Origin: Neonectria sp. B-13
Taxonomy: Eukaryota > Ascomycota > Sordariomycetes > Hypocreales > Nectriaceae
NCBI GenBank assembly: GCA_002682825.1
Contig: NOKP01000001.1
Span: forward strand, 3,165,296 to 3,229,295
Direction: 5' to 3'
Length of the DNA: 64,000 nucleotides
The translations under genes and the position numbers were made by a program. Numbering within the stretch: position 1 is the first letter of the stretch; every line of letters begins with the position of its first letter. A model generated the notes under the pieces. The model ran no database searches. It was not told the DNA's origin and was given only the letters and a program-made list of their open reading frames with translations. Of this stretch, positions 1 through 11,266 are shown piece after piece.

Positions 1-406
1 AACTCGCATCCACAATACGCCCCCGCGGATCCAACCTTTCCCGCCGCGAATCCGCATCTCCATTCCCAACCCCTTCGACTCGCCCAACGCGTCCCCCAAC
101 GCCGTCTCCGCTCAGCCTAGCCCGCTCGAGGACGAACAGCCACGCCATGGCACCGTCCGTCTGCTGCCTATCCGCGCTATGAAGGCCTCGTCCTACTACA
201 GCCGAGGGCCTAGCACCCCGGATCTTCAGCCGGATCTTCAGCGCGAGCCTAGCAGCGAGAGCATCAACGTCTTCGCAGACCCAGGCACCGTCAAACCCCG
301 TGCGCTGACACGTGGTACGACCTTTACGGATATGATGGATCAGGCCGACCTGGGCGAAGTGCGACGCGGGCGTCCGTACGTACCAGGGACAACGCCAAGG
401 ATCTGA
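1..406 (+). CDS. 3' end of an unrecognised gene (partial at the left edge)
   Basis: An open frame enters from the left edge (codons from base 2) and ends at a TGA at 404-406, giving about 134 C-terminal residues. The stretch is low in hydrophobic residues and rich in Pro, Ser and Arg, so it looks like a disordered cytoplasmic or nuclear tail. It contains SRGPSTPDL, a possible phosphorylation-type segment, and ends GRPYVPGTTPRI. No splice site is needed within the visible part. I do not recognise the family: the tail has no catalytic or domain motif and the body of the protein lies outside the window. An internal ATG at 179 should not be taken as the start, because the frame stays open upstream of it. 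Confidence 0.7.
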   Translation, partial: TRIHNTPPRIQPFPPRIRISIPNPFDSPNASPNAVSAQPSPLEDEQPRHGTVRLLPIRAMKASSYYSRGPSTPDLQPDLQREPSSESINVFADPGTVKPRALTRGTTFTDMMDQADLGEVRRGRPYVPGTTPRI

Positions 407-1316
407 TCATGGGGATGTACGTCCTGAAATGATCGAAAACCACCACACCCAATTAATGTACGACCAACTACAACAGAGCGCCATACGCATATCTCCTAAT
501 CATCCTCTACATCCCACCCCTCATCGTGCTGCGCACGAATGATCTCTCGTTACTGTATATAGCATCGTCTTTTTCTCTCTATCTCTCTGTCTAGCTAGAA
601 AACGAGTCGGATGGCTCTGGCGCTTCGGATGCATGGAAGGGAGTTGCTATTATTGATACCCAGGGGGCCCTTTTCTCTTGGACACTGCCATGTACTTTTG
701 GTTTATGTTTCTTTTGTTTTTGTCCACGAGACTTGGTGGGATACAGATAGATCGCCCAATGCTACGCGAATATTGCGTTACTTCAATTTGAATGACTTGA
801 GAAGAAAACAGTGAAGTTGTTCATGTACGATTGACGTCCGTAACACTAACGTCACGGTCAAAGCCCATGCACGGGAGCGGGAGAATACAGCATATGATTT
901 GTTTCTGTAAATAGCAGACAATTCCCACGAAGCCATCAAGGAAGGGTCCTAGTTCAAACGAGAGTCTTTTTTATCTCCATCATGACAACGCTTCGCATTC
1001 CTGTTCGCCAGTGCCTGCTCCAAGATAGCGCACCGGCGGCGCTCCCAAACAAAAGAAAACCCGCAAGATCGTGAGATCCTTCGACCAACGCTATGCCGAT
1101 CCATACATACAGAGGTACAAAAGCGAGTGAATAGTGTAACAGGGAAAATAAATAGAAAACAAGGCTGGAGAACATGTAGGGAATTAGGAAATAAATACAA
1201 CGTGGTGACCGTGGCGATGGGGTTGTATGTATGAGTGATCGGCTGTTAAAAATAAGACTTCATGACGCCAGCTCCTGGCCATTACCTCTGCTGGACGATC
1301 CCGCTCTCAAGCCTCC
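407..1316. other. Intergenic, between convergent gene ends
   Basis: This 0.9-kb segment separates the end of the left-edge gene from the 3' end of the F-box gene, which is transcribed towards it. It is AT-richer than the flanking coding DNA, as expected for 3' untranslated regions. Only short chance ORFs occur, and I see no RNA gene or repeat. Confidence 0.6.
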
Positions 1317-4300
1317 TTACATGACGACGCATTTCCTATCCTTCTCTTTTTCCGCATGAGCAGAGCCTGTTGAGACATCGGTCCAACCGGCGCTGCTGGC
1401 GGCATCCGTGGCCTTTTTGCTGCGCTTCTTGGTCTTGGCCTTCCACCCGCGCTTTTTGGCGTCCTGTATGTTCTTGGCTGCACTGCGCTCGGCCCGGCTG
1501 GGTTTGCGGCTGACGCCGGGAGATGTCCTGGTTACGGGCACTGGAGGTGCGTTCAGCCAGGCAGGGACGGCGCCCGGGACCGGCACCGGCGGCAGTGTTG
1601 TCTCGCCTCCGTGGGACGAGGTAACGCTGTATATGGTTTCGAGGCGTTCGACCGTAGGCCGGTTGGCAGAACCAGGGGTTGGACGTGGGTGGCGGGGGAT
1701 GGGCGCCAGCAAGGGAGTCTCGGTGCGGCGACCAGATATTTGCCGTGATGGGGAATCAAACGCGCCAGACACGCCTCTTGGAGTGCTGATGATCAGCGGT
1801 TGATCGAACTCAACAGGGGGGCGTCTGGGTGCCTGTTGGGGCGCAGGGTCGGTATGCACGCGGGAGAAGGACATATCACTATGGGAGTTCCCGACCGGCC
1901 TGCGCTGGACTTGCTGGACTTGAAAGCCCCCAGACAAACGGCGGGGGGTGCCCTGGCTGATTCTTTTGTTCAGACTGGCGAGCTGATCTGTGCTTGGCGG
2001 CGGAGGCAGGGCTGTCAGACTGTCGGGGGCTTGTGAGGGCGAGGCCGAGTACGGCCCGGGTGCCACGTCGGCCGTCCGGTGGGTCTCCGGCCGGGGAGCC
2101 ATCGGCCATGTCCGAGTGTTGGATAACCGCCTGGCTGCAGGCACCGTCCCCTGACCATGTTGAGTCGATGTTTCCGTAGAGAGCGATGTGTGCAAATTCA
2201 GGGCTGGGTTAGCATTGAACTGAGTCGAGGCCTCCGACGCTGCTGTTGGCGGTGGGGCCAAGGCGGTCAGGTCGATCGGGGCCGTGACAGCCCTTGGTAC
2301 CGTTGAAGAGGAAACGGTTGAGCCAGATGGCTGTCGAATCTCAGTCTCGGTATGTGCCGACCCGATCGACCGGACGGGCTGCAGCGGGGATACTGGTGGG
2401 GTGACATCGTAGAGGTCGTCAGTTTCCTGTTGGATGGATGGGCTCGACATAGGCCTGGGAGTCTCGTCGACGTGGGGTCTGCTCATGGTGGTGGAGTCGC
2501 TTGCCGTTCTCTGGAAGGGCGGCCGTTGTGGGCTTGAATCCGAGGTCTGCTGCCTGTCTCGGGCTAAGGGGTGCTGGCTCGAGAGCCCGAGAATATCAAG
2601 GCTCGGTAGAGATGGCAGAGGTGGTAAGGAGGGCACGGCGGGGATGGGAGCAACAGACGGGCCGCGCAAGAAAGCAGGGAGGTCTCCTGGGTCATCCTTC
2701 TGATAGGGTGGAGGAGGAGGCACCCAGCCATCGGCATCGCTCTCATGGGGATGCTCACGTCGGCCATCAGCACGGCGATACTCGATACGGCGTCCATCTG
2801 CAGTCCGAGGATGCAAACTCCGGTCGACGGCTGCGGCAGTGGCAGCACGACGCAAGGTGGTGCCGGATCGGGGGCTTGCATGGGCGTAGGGGGCATCAAG
2901 AGCCTCCATTTCCTCAATGGTCGCCTCGTCACCATCGTCCCCGTGATCCGGGTCGCTGGGTGCGCTCACTGAAACCCTGCCAATCCTCCGGGGAACCAGG
3001 GGGTCGTCATCCGGGTCCTCGTTTCGCGGTAGTGAAGGCACAGGAGGAGCCCGCGGAACCCGAGGGGCAGCTCTGATGACCGCACCGCCGCCACGACCGC
3101 CGCCACGACCTCCACGGTTCTGGGCAACAGTTCTCCGTCGGACGATGGCCACCTCCGTTGCGAGATCGCGTTGCTCCTCTTCGAGAACCTCGGCGTGGTC
3201 GGTGCCAACCTCGATAGTGATCTCGGTCCGGGTGCCGTCCTCCAGGCCATAGTCGAAATCGACCAATGTGATCCTGCCGCCATCGGCAAAGTCCATATCC
3301 TCCTCTTCCGTAACCAATCTTGCCGGTCCAACTCCTCGCGCAGTAACAATCAACCGCTCTTGAGCAGATGACTGTCCAAACCCGCCAACCCATTTGACGT
3401 TGCTCACCTCGGTGAGCTCGGCGATCTTACACCCGGAAACAAATGTGTTTCTCAATTTGTCACACAAAATTTGCCACTGAGGAACTCTGCCACCTTCGCC
3501 CTCCTGTGCTCGGGTTGACATTCGTCGAGAAGTCCCGCTCTGAGCGCTGTTTTGCCTGCCCAAGCCAGACGATGATCCAATCTCATTCGAGGAAGAGTTA
3601 GTGTCGGGGACGGCGTCCAAGTCTTCGGGAACGCCGTAGATCCAGATGTCCTTCCCCTGAAATCCAGCCGACACCAATTCGCCATGGTATGACGCAGCAG
3701 GGAGGGTGCAGGGCAGAAGCTTCGATTGGGAGGTCGCATTTGGCATTGGGCCCGTAAAGTATGTAGTGCCGTTCCTCAGGTCGTCAATTCGAACTGAACG
3801 GAAAGTCTCAAAGCTCTGGTCGTAGGTAAATGCCCAGCCGGCCTCCTCTTGGCTACCGTCCTGAAGCAGGACTGCATGGCTGCAGTCACGACTCGTGTTG
3901 GGGAATAAAATTGATGTTGTCCAGAGGGCACTCAGGTTGTCATCGGACATGTGGCTGCCTGGGTCGTAGTACGGCGCGGTAAGTATGACGGTGTTGGGGG
4001 GAGCGGATTGAGTGGTGGTGCCGAGGATCTGGGTGCCGTCGTAGGAGAAGGCAAGGGCATCAACGGCGTCACATTTGACGGCGCGTCGATCGGTAGACAG
4101 GGCGCCTGGTTTCAGAGACGAAACCTCGATGCCACCCGAGTAGGCTGCGGCGAGGACGGAGCCACAGGGGGAGAGGGCGATGGCTCGTGGGCTGTTGTCG
4201 AGGATCATGGACTGAGTACGACGGGGCGGTGACTTTTGCAAGTCGTAGAGGTCGACCTGCATCTCGGTAGACAGAACAACCAGGAGGGACCCGGCATCGT

Positions 4301-4953
4301 CGATGCAAGCCGCGACGGGACGGCGAAGGATCTTGAGCTCTCTCTTGACCTCGACGCTGGGGCCTCGCACATCCATGACATAGACCCTAGCGGAGTTGTA
4401 TGCCAGGAGGAGGTGCCCCTTTGGAGAGGCATTGAACTGCATGCCCTCCCCGCCGGGACATGACGAAGAGCTAATCGAGTTGGAGATGACCTTAATGACG
4501 GTTTCGGTAGGGCGCAGGTAGGCGTGGAAGAGATTCCGCTTGACCTCGCGGGCAAAAAGACGTCGCAAGCGGGGGAGGTTGTCATCGTCGGAAGAGGGAA
4601 GGGTGGTATGGCTGGCGGAGTAGGATGGACATTGCGCGAGGTGTTGGAGGTAGAGATGGGAGCGCTGGGAGACGGCTCGCCATTTTCGGTTTAGGAGGAC
4701 GAGGGACGCGAAGCCGTTGGGATCGGTAAGCTGGAGGATTCTAGGTTGAAGAAGCGAACGTCAGCGCGCACGCACGAGGCGGAGACAGAGGGGGGTTGTT
4801 TGGATGGGGGAAGCTGTCGCGTGGATCGTTTGCTCGTCTCGTGTTCGGTACTCACTGCTCGATGATCTCGTCGGGGAGGCGATCGAAGGGCGGAGGAGGG
4901 ATGGGCGTCTTGTCGATGCTGGAGCGACGGGCGTCGGTCGTCGTGGCGTCCAT
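1317..4953 (-). CDS. F-box / beta-propeller protein with C-terminal CaaX box
   Basis: Two exons, 4953-4856 and 4740-1317, joined by a GTGAGT..CTAG intron in phase 2, encode about 1173 aa. The first exon supplies FDRLPDEIIEQ, which splices onto ILQLTDPNGFASL, a clear F-box (about residues 23-65) that should bind Skp1 in an SCF ubiquitin ligase. Residues of about 95-420 carry WD40-like beta-propeller strands. The remaining roughly 700 residues are low-complexity, with an RGG-type run (RGGRGGGRGGG), a PPPPPY motif near residue 705 that could bind WW domains, and many Ser/Pro segments. The protein ends with basic residues followed by CVVM, a canonical farnesylation CaaX box. F-box, PPxY and CaaX are seen directly. 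Membrane anchoring and SCF function are inferred. The substrate is unknown. The GGAGA repeat at 5041-5074 lies about 90 bp upstream of the start. Confidence 0.88.
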
Positions 4954-7205
4954 GACGCTCTGGCGCTCTAAGGCGGGAGGCCGCTGAGCATATCAGGGAG
5001 GGGAGGATATTGGATATGAGGGCGAAGGTGTGGGGAGAGGGAGGAGAGGAGAGGAGAGGAGAGGAGAGGAGAGGTAGATTAAGAGGAAGAGGATCGTGAG
5101 CTGAGTTGAGTTGTCTGTCCGTCTCTCTGTCTGTCGGCTGGCGTTGGCGTGGGCGTGGGCGTCGATTGGGCGAGTCGGGTCTGGTGTGGTGGTGGGTGTG
5201 GGCTTGTGTGGCTGCTGACTGGGCCGAATTACCGTGCAGGCTGGAGGAACTTAGGGAACTTAATGCCCCGAAAACGCAAGGTCACCAGCGAGTCGTCGAA
5301 TGGGAGAAAGGTATAAGAAGCCCAAGCTTTGGAGAATAAACCAGACGAATGTAATTAGAAGCGTTCGCTCGGTTGTTGGTTCACCTGAATTAACTGATCC
5401 AATCCTGGAAGCGATGGCGGCGGCTTTCCGAAAGCGGAGGAATGAATAAGGGAGGTGTGGAAAATCAGCGCTGAAGAGGAGGCTCGAGGCAGACAGGAAA
5501 CAGTTGCTCCCATGCAAAACCGACGGAATATGATGCCTAGGTAATTAACCAAACAGCTAATTAGGATACGGAAATGCTTCGTATCGTCGGTCGCTTGGAG
5601 GTTATTGGGCGGACGCGGTCGCGGTTGGATGAGCCCTCTCCACTTGGCGCGCGCTCGGGGGTCCGGTCCTTGTGTCTTTTTTGGTTCTTTGGGTCGATCG
5701 AGCCAGGGGGTAGTCTTTTTACAGCTTTGACGACCGGTACCAGCTAACAAGGGGTCGGCGACAGGTAGCGGCGCAGCATGTGAGAGCAAGACGTGCTTAT
5801 GCGTGTGTGGGTGCGCGTGCGCCGGTTTGTTAGTGGACGTCAGTTTGCGCGACCTTTTTATCTTTCGTCTGTTGTGACGCGGCGTGGCAATGGAGGATGA
5901 GCAGGACGAGCTGAGGTGGGAAGACGAGGAGGCTTTTTAACACTTTGCTACGGTTGCAACATCTTAGGTTTGTACGAACCACCACTGGATTCGTGCCGAG
6001 TAGTAGGGTTGCAGCGCGTGGGGAGTGAAACTCAATGGTGTCTCTGGCGTTGAACATCACGCACCCGACGGCAACCCGAGACAGTCGGCGAAACAAGGGG
6101 ACGGGACGGGACGGGACTCTTTCTTTGAGCGAGTTGAGGTTGATAAGAAGAGAGGCTCCGACATAGAAGCCGAATAGAGAGCAAGACAAGAGAGGACGGG
6201 ACAAATCAATACAGCATAATTAGAGAGTAAAAGACATCGAAACATGATGTTCGTAGGTAGGTACGTAGTAAGTGCCGCCCGCTACGATGGACTAGTAGTT
6301 CAACGGTCTCCTGCGGGGAATCGGTTTGTTGACTTCCCCCCCTTTTCTCGACTGGCGGCCTTGGCCAAGACAATGATTGATTGATTGATGATAGACTGAC
6401 GCTGTCGTCGCCTGGTCCATTGCTCTCCCTTGCACCAACAGCCCAACGCCAACTTGCTGGTTGCATGATCTGTCACCGGCCTTCCGCTGTCATTGGTGGT
6501 AATTGTGAGAGGGTGGTCCATTCGGCAAAAATGGCAAAGCTGACTGTCGCACGTTTCGCAGTCGTCCCTACTTTCTCCCTCCCCCTCGGGGCTGTTACAT
6601 CGATCTCTCTGGCATTGTTGTCTCCCTTGCCACGTCCTCGAGTCCGTCAGTCTTGTATCACCACCTCCCGATCTGTCAACTATCACTTGGTCGGATATTC
6701 CGTCCTGCCTAATACCGTACTGTACGTGTAGCCCCCCCCCCGGGTACCACCATTGCATTGCATGCATCTTGCACGTCCCAACAGAGAATGGACCAGGCTG
6801 GACTTCTATTCTTAGCACCCACCCCCGTACATCAACACATCGCAATCGTGCGCCCGTCCGTCGCACTCCATTTGCAGGCCATGTAACTAATGCCCCCCGG
6901 CGCCCGTTCAGCTGCGGATGCCCGACACACCATGACACGAAGCAGACGCAGACAGCAGGGGTCAGTTCGCCCAAGGATTTCTGCACGCACGCATTTCAGA
7001 GCGGCATACGCCATAGTTTACCCGCCGCCTTCACTCGGCCGAGTGGGATACGCCTTGGACCATGTCAGCCAGGGCTGTACGAATATCAATGTGACTACGA
7101 AGTACTCCTCCATACGTCTCCCAAATACATCCACCCAAATGCTACAAACTACATGCGCGGCCATGTCCAACCCAGAAAAAAAAAGAAATTCCATACCATA
7201 TTATA
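4954..7205. other. Intergenic, upstream of F-box gene and downstream of T5orf172 gene
   Basis: About 2.25 kb with no convincing gene. It holds the F-box promoter (including the GGAGA tract), a short GGGAC repeat near 6100-6116 and the 3' flank of the T5orf172 gene. A 228-codon open frame on the minus strand (6986-6300) has no recognisable domain and a composition like translated noncoding DNA, so I do not call it. Confidence 0.55.
5041..5074. repeat. GGAGA pentanucleotide tract in the F-box gene promoter
   Basis: About six tandem GGAGA units. Read on the minus strand this is a TCTCC pyrimidine tract about 90-120 bp upstream of the F-box gene ATG at 4953. Such CT-rich tracts are common core-promoter elements in filamentous fungi. 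The promoter role is inferred from position only. Confidence 0.6.
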
Positions 7206-9098
7206 CTACATGATGAAAGCAATGAAGGCAAGGTCCATAAATAAAACAGACCAGAAAACCCACCGCTCGAGCTCGTCGTCAAAACACAGCCCCGTTGTCA
7301 ACAGCTTCAGAGCTTCAACCCATCTCATCGGGGCTCCCGGGGCCACCTGATGGCCCTGATCCACCAATTTCTTTCCATTCCTCGTCTCTGTGTTAGTTGC
7401 TTCTTGTGTCGATTGTCTTTGTTCAGCCTTGTCCTCAAGTTTGTACTCCACTTGCTCTTCTACTTGCTCTTCAACCTCTTCCTCCACAATCTCTTCCACA
7501 ATCTCTTCCACCTTCTCTGCCATCCCCTCTTCAACTTTTTCTTCAAATCGTTCTCCCACTTGGCGTTCGGGTTGTCCAGCTCCGAGGACCCCACCATATT
7601 CAACCACCAACTCCTCCTGTAGTTTGCTGTCCCCTTCTTCCCCTACCACAGGTTTCGTGTCCATTCCTAGTGTGGCACTGCCGACCGCGACGGTTACCAT
7701 TGCAGAAGCTTTCACCTTCTTCTTACCAACATTCCTAAACTCACTACGGGGCACACCAACCTCAAAGACTTTTAACTTCTCGGGCCTAGCGTTCCCCCAG
7801 TCACTCTCTAGTTTGCCAACAATAATATCCGGGGTCCACAGACCATAAAGTGAGCTCTTAGCGTTGGCGGAGAGCTCATAGTCCACGTAGGCGTGTTTGT
7901 GCTTGACAAACCGTGACCACCGCTCAACTGTGTCCATGACATCTTCGAGGGTGGTATGGAACCACTCTGAGTGTTTTTCTTTACAGTTCTTAAGGAGACA
8001 TTTTTTCTGACGCCTTCGGGGTTCGAACAGATCAGTGTGAGCCAACTGCTCAGCCCTATATGCCCCGACAAAGGGACTCTGGCTCTCCGCAACCAACACC
8101 GCCCCATCGAAACACCATTTGCTGTTGTATCGCAAATATACCGAGTTACACGTATAACCAATCTTGAATACGTCGCTGTCGTCGAGCTGAAGGATATAAA
8201 TAATTCCTTCCTTCCTATCCGTATCCCCAAAAGGCTTTTCGATGATTGACCATATTGTCGACTTCGTGGCAGGTTTTGGCATTCGTTCAAATGAAATCCT
8301 TTTCTTCACAGGAAAAGATAGCTTTCGGGCTACGCCATTCCCGTCATTGTTTGCCAAAGAAGTCTTGAGAGCTGGCTCTTCCGTCTGTTCGTCGTCGAAA
8401 CTCTGTCCAATGTCGGAGCGGGTGTCAATTTGAGCTTGCTTCGCGGAGGGCGACGTATCCCCGCCGCGAAAATATGAAACCGACTGCTTTTTCGAACTCA
8501 AGGGGCTTGGGGGCGTGAAAGGCGTGTCTGAGACAGAGTTGGTGGAAAAGACAGAGTCGATATCGGACAAGGCGGGGGATGAAGAGCTTGCCGCGCTGCC
8601 AACTTTCAGGGCGCTTTCCATCAGCTGAGCTGAAGGTCGGACCGGAGTCGTGAGGTTGATATGAAGTCGGTCTCGCTGTGTTTTGGATTCATCGTTTGGG
8701 GCATGGTGGTTGCGCTTCTCGTTGTGCTCCTCGTTGTGCTCCTCGTGGTCTTCGTTCGTGGCTGAGCGATTGCCGAATACCGGCTCCCGTATCTCGATAA
8801 ATCCATCCCTCTCGAATTTGTTCTGGTCATTTTCGTAATTTTCGTCACAATCTTCTGAATTCATACTCTTTTCTGGAACCTTACGGTATGTTGACTTGTC
8901 GACAGCCTGGGTTGTGCTGTTGTTGACCTGGCTTCGATTGGACACCGGATCAAGCTCGCAATGAGGGTCTGGCTCGTCCAGTCCATAACGAAGAATCGGA
9001 GAACGGGGAGTCTTGGTCTTGAATTTAATTTGCTTGATGAGTTTGGTCGTGAACCTGCCATGTTGCTCGTTCTTGCAAGAATCAATGGGTGCGTCCAT
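7206..9098 (-). CDS. T5orf172 / GIY-YIG superfamily domain protein
   Basis: A single open frame of 630 codons. Residues 1-290 are disordered and include an acidic His/Glu/Asn repeat (EEHNEEHNEKRNHH). Residues of about 295-400 match the T5orf172 (MUG113-type) domain: IIYILQLDDSDVFKIGY carries the GIY-YIG core, followed by an Arg, the helix AEQLAHTDLF, and a Cys-x5-Cys..His cluster before SEWFHT. After a basic stretch comes a Glu/Val repeat region (about 525-580: VEEIVEEIVEEEVEEQVEEQ), likely a helix or coiled coil, and then a hydrophobic C-terminal end (WVFWSVLFMDLAFIAFIM). The fungal family has no firmly established function; DNA binding or nuclease action is inferred from the fold. The first ATG after an upstream stop is at 9098. 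A short upstream exon spliced at the TCTAG near 9167 is possible and unproven. Confidence 0.78.
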   Translation of the reverse strand: MDAPIDSCKNEQHGRFTTKLIKQIKFKTKTPRSPILRYGLDEPDPHCELDPVSNRSQVNNSTTQAVDKSTYRKVPEKSMNSEDCDENYENDQNKFERDGFIEIREPVFGNRSATNEDHEEHNEEHNEKRNHHAPNDESKTQRDRLHINLTTPVRPSAQLMESALKVGSAASSSSPALSDIDSVFSTNSVSDTPFTPPSPLSSKKQSVSYFRGGDTSPSAKQAQIDTRSDIGQSFDDEQTEEPALKTSLANNDGNGVARKLSFPVKKRISFERMPKPATKSTIWSIIEKPFGDTDRKEGIIYILQLDDSDVFKIGYTCNSVYLRYNSKWCFDGAVLVAESQSPFVGAYRAEQLAHTDLFEPRRRQKKCLLKNCKEKHSEWFHTTLEDVMDTVERWSRFVKHKHAYVDYELSANAKSSLYGLWTPDIIVGKLESDWGNARPEKLKVFEVGVPRSEFRNVGKKKVKASAMVTVAVGSATLGMDTKPVVGEEGDSKLQEELVVEYGGVLGAGQPERQVGERFEEKVEEGMAEKVEEIVEEIVEEEVEEQVEEQVEYKLEDKAEQRQSTQEATNTETRNGKKLVDQGHQVAPGAPMRWVEALKLLTTGLCFDDELERWVFWSVLFMDLAFIAFIM

Positions 9099-10704
9099 TT
9101 TGGAACAGTTTGACTTAAGAGCAGGAAAGTTTGAAGCAGTGTGCGGCTCTCTTGGAGAATGTGTTTCCTAGACAAGAGGCCACGGAAGGTGCAGGCGTGT
9201 TGCTCCAAGTCATCCCCGCCTGGTCCGGCAGACCATCCTTCCGACGGGCTGGCTCGGGGAGCAGGGCCAACCCAGATCCCGAAACCCATGTTCCCCGTAA
9301 TACCAGCCTCATTGCTACGCACATCATTCACATTGGAGTGGTTGTTGGTAGCATCCATGTTAGAAGAGAAAGAAGGATGCTGCATGCTCGCAGCACAGTC
9401 CAGGCGGAACGGCCCGTGGTTGGCTTATCCCCGGTAGCCAAATGTATGTTGGTTCCTAGTCTTCTAGATGGGGATGCGGGATGCGGGATCCCCGGCCTAG
9501 TGCAGTCCCCGTTCCCTGTTCTTGTCTTCTTTTCGCATTCCCGGTGGAGAATTGAGCGAATTATGTTCGAGTCACACGGGAATCCATCGTTGAGGCTGGG
9601 TAACGTTGCGGATTGGGGGCTGGGAGCTGAACTTTTGCCTTGCTTGAGGAGTGCCCCGAAGTGGATCATCGCCTGAGGATCGTAGCTACATCAATCCATG
9701 GTACTTCGGAACTTGTGTAGGCTGGTTTGTTGCTTATCAGGCCGATTGCATATGCAGTGCTCTAGGATCGTTTCCACTCTCGGCGTGGCCTCATGGTTGC
9801 ATCAGCTCTTGGTTACTAGCATGGCAGCTGTATGTAATATCTGTGTTAGAAAGTTAGCCTGTCATGAGATTTTCGAGTTCTAGTTTAAGAGTTTTAATCC
9901 ACTTCGACACTTCCTCCACGCCTGGAACACAATCCTTGTCAAATAGGATTTTCAGTTGACATCGTACAACTGTCACTGCGTGTCGCTTCTGGCGAGTAGG
10001 GCCGGGGGCTCTCAAGAAACCACTTTCTGCAGTTCTTCTCAATACGAGGCCCTAATGCTCCAATGCAAGTGCTATCGCATACAGTGACATTGGCAACAAC
10101 CTCTAATTTCGAAGTCGGCTCTGGACTTCCATTCAGCCACATACTTATGTAGCCAACTGCAGAGTGTCCCAATGCAGAACGTTATCCTAAGTAGGTAGGA
10201 TATCGCACGCGAGTTGCGACGCAAGCGCCACACATCGACCAACGATGCTGTTCCATACTTAGGTATCCAACTAATAATACCTTGAAGATTATGTTCAAGA
10301 TTTGTATCGTGTATGATAGGTAAGCTTGTGGCGTTTTTGTGTCCTTTTAATTCGAGTAGTTCGAAACACAAGTCACCGAGGTGAGGGACGAATCATCGAG
10401 GCATATGCCAAGACTCATTATCTGCTACAGACAGCGTAGCGTGATTGGTTGTTTGCTGTTGTCTCTTTCCTCAATGGGACGGTGATCACCACGTCGCCCC
10501 GCAGCCCACAGCCCGCAGCCCGGTGTAGAGGCGGTGGAGATGAAGCATCTGCCGAAAAGCCTTAGGCACCAGAAGCTGTAGAGTACATACAGGCCAAGGT
10601 GCTTCAAACTTGCTGATTTGTGTCGGCTCTTGGGCTGGTCCTTTCCAGCCAAGTCTCTTGGTGCTTGATGGACGAAGCTTGGCAACTGAGACTTATCCAC
10701 CGGG
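9099..10704. other. Intergenic, likely promoter of the T5orf172 gene
   Basis: About 1.6 kb without a convincing gene. An open frame at 9385-8861 (minus) partly overlaps the T5orf172 gene in another frame. Its first 60 codons could be an alternative upstream exon, but I cannot fix a donor site. I see no repeat or RNA gene. Confidence 0.5.
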
Positions 10705-11266
10705 ATGGCTTTTCCTTTGTACCGGCTTCTGCCCTTGGAGCCGAGAGTCAAGGAGTTCCAGCAGGACGCCACCACTGAAGTCTTGACCCTTTTCCCCGTC
10801 CAGAAGAGAAAGGGGTTGTTGAGTTATGGCTTGCCAGAATCATGCGAAAAGGTCTGCAATGCCTTGCTGCAAAACCTGGTATGTTGTCGCACACAGCCGC
10901 AGCCCGACCTCCCATTGACACCACCAGGCCCCCGAAATCGAATCCTGGGCGAGGAGCATTGGACTGAAGGTCAAGGACCTGGGCCAGCCCGAGATTCGAC
11001 CCCAGGCTTTCCGGCTCGAGAAGGACAATACGTCGTCGTTGCTGAAAGGCTACACGGCAATCGTCCTCGCTCTCGGAAACACAAACTACGACGTCGAGCT
11101 CATTTCTGCAGACAAAAAGTCATGTCGCAAAGAGACGTGGGATCCTAGATTCGCACTTCATCTCCAGGAGACGGGTCTACGAGCAACAGGCGGTCACATC
11201 AGATTTCTCTATATCCCCCTCCAATTGGAACCCGTCCAGAGACCGTGGGAATTCGTTACTTCATGA
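10705..11266 (+). CDS. Hypothetical protein, two exons
   Basis: ATG at 10705 is the first in its frame after a TGA at 10687. Exon 1 (10705-10878) ends at a good donor, GTATGT. A 49-nt intron ends in CACCACCAG, and exon 2 (10928-11266) runs 112 codons to a stop in the frame that phase 0 predicts. The product is about 170 aa. The support is that two frames become one continuous protein through a textbook short intron, and that exon 2 has a balanced composition with a hydrophobic strand (GYTAIVLALGN). I do not recognise the family, and there is no signal peptide, membrane segment or catalytic motif. It could be a lineage-restricted gene or the remnant of one. It faces the gene at 12239-11634 tail to tail. 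Confidence 0.5.

Noticed and set aside
6300..6986. 228-codon minus-strand frame upstream of the F-box gene
   Set aside because: Rich in Trp, Cys and Arg without pattern, as expected from translating noncoding DNA; no domain or splice support.
8010..8035. GGGGTTCGAAC resembling a tRNA B box
   Set aside because: It lies inside the T5orf172 coding sequence, with no matching A box or cloverleaf. I found no tRNA in the window.
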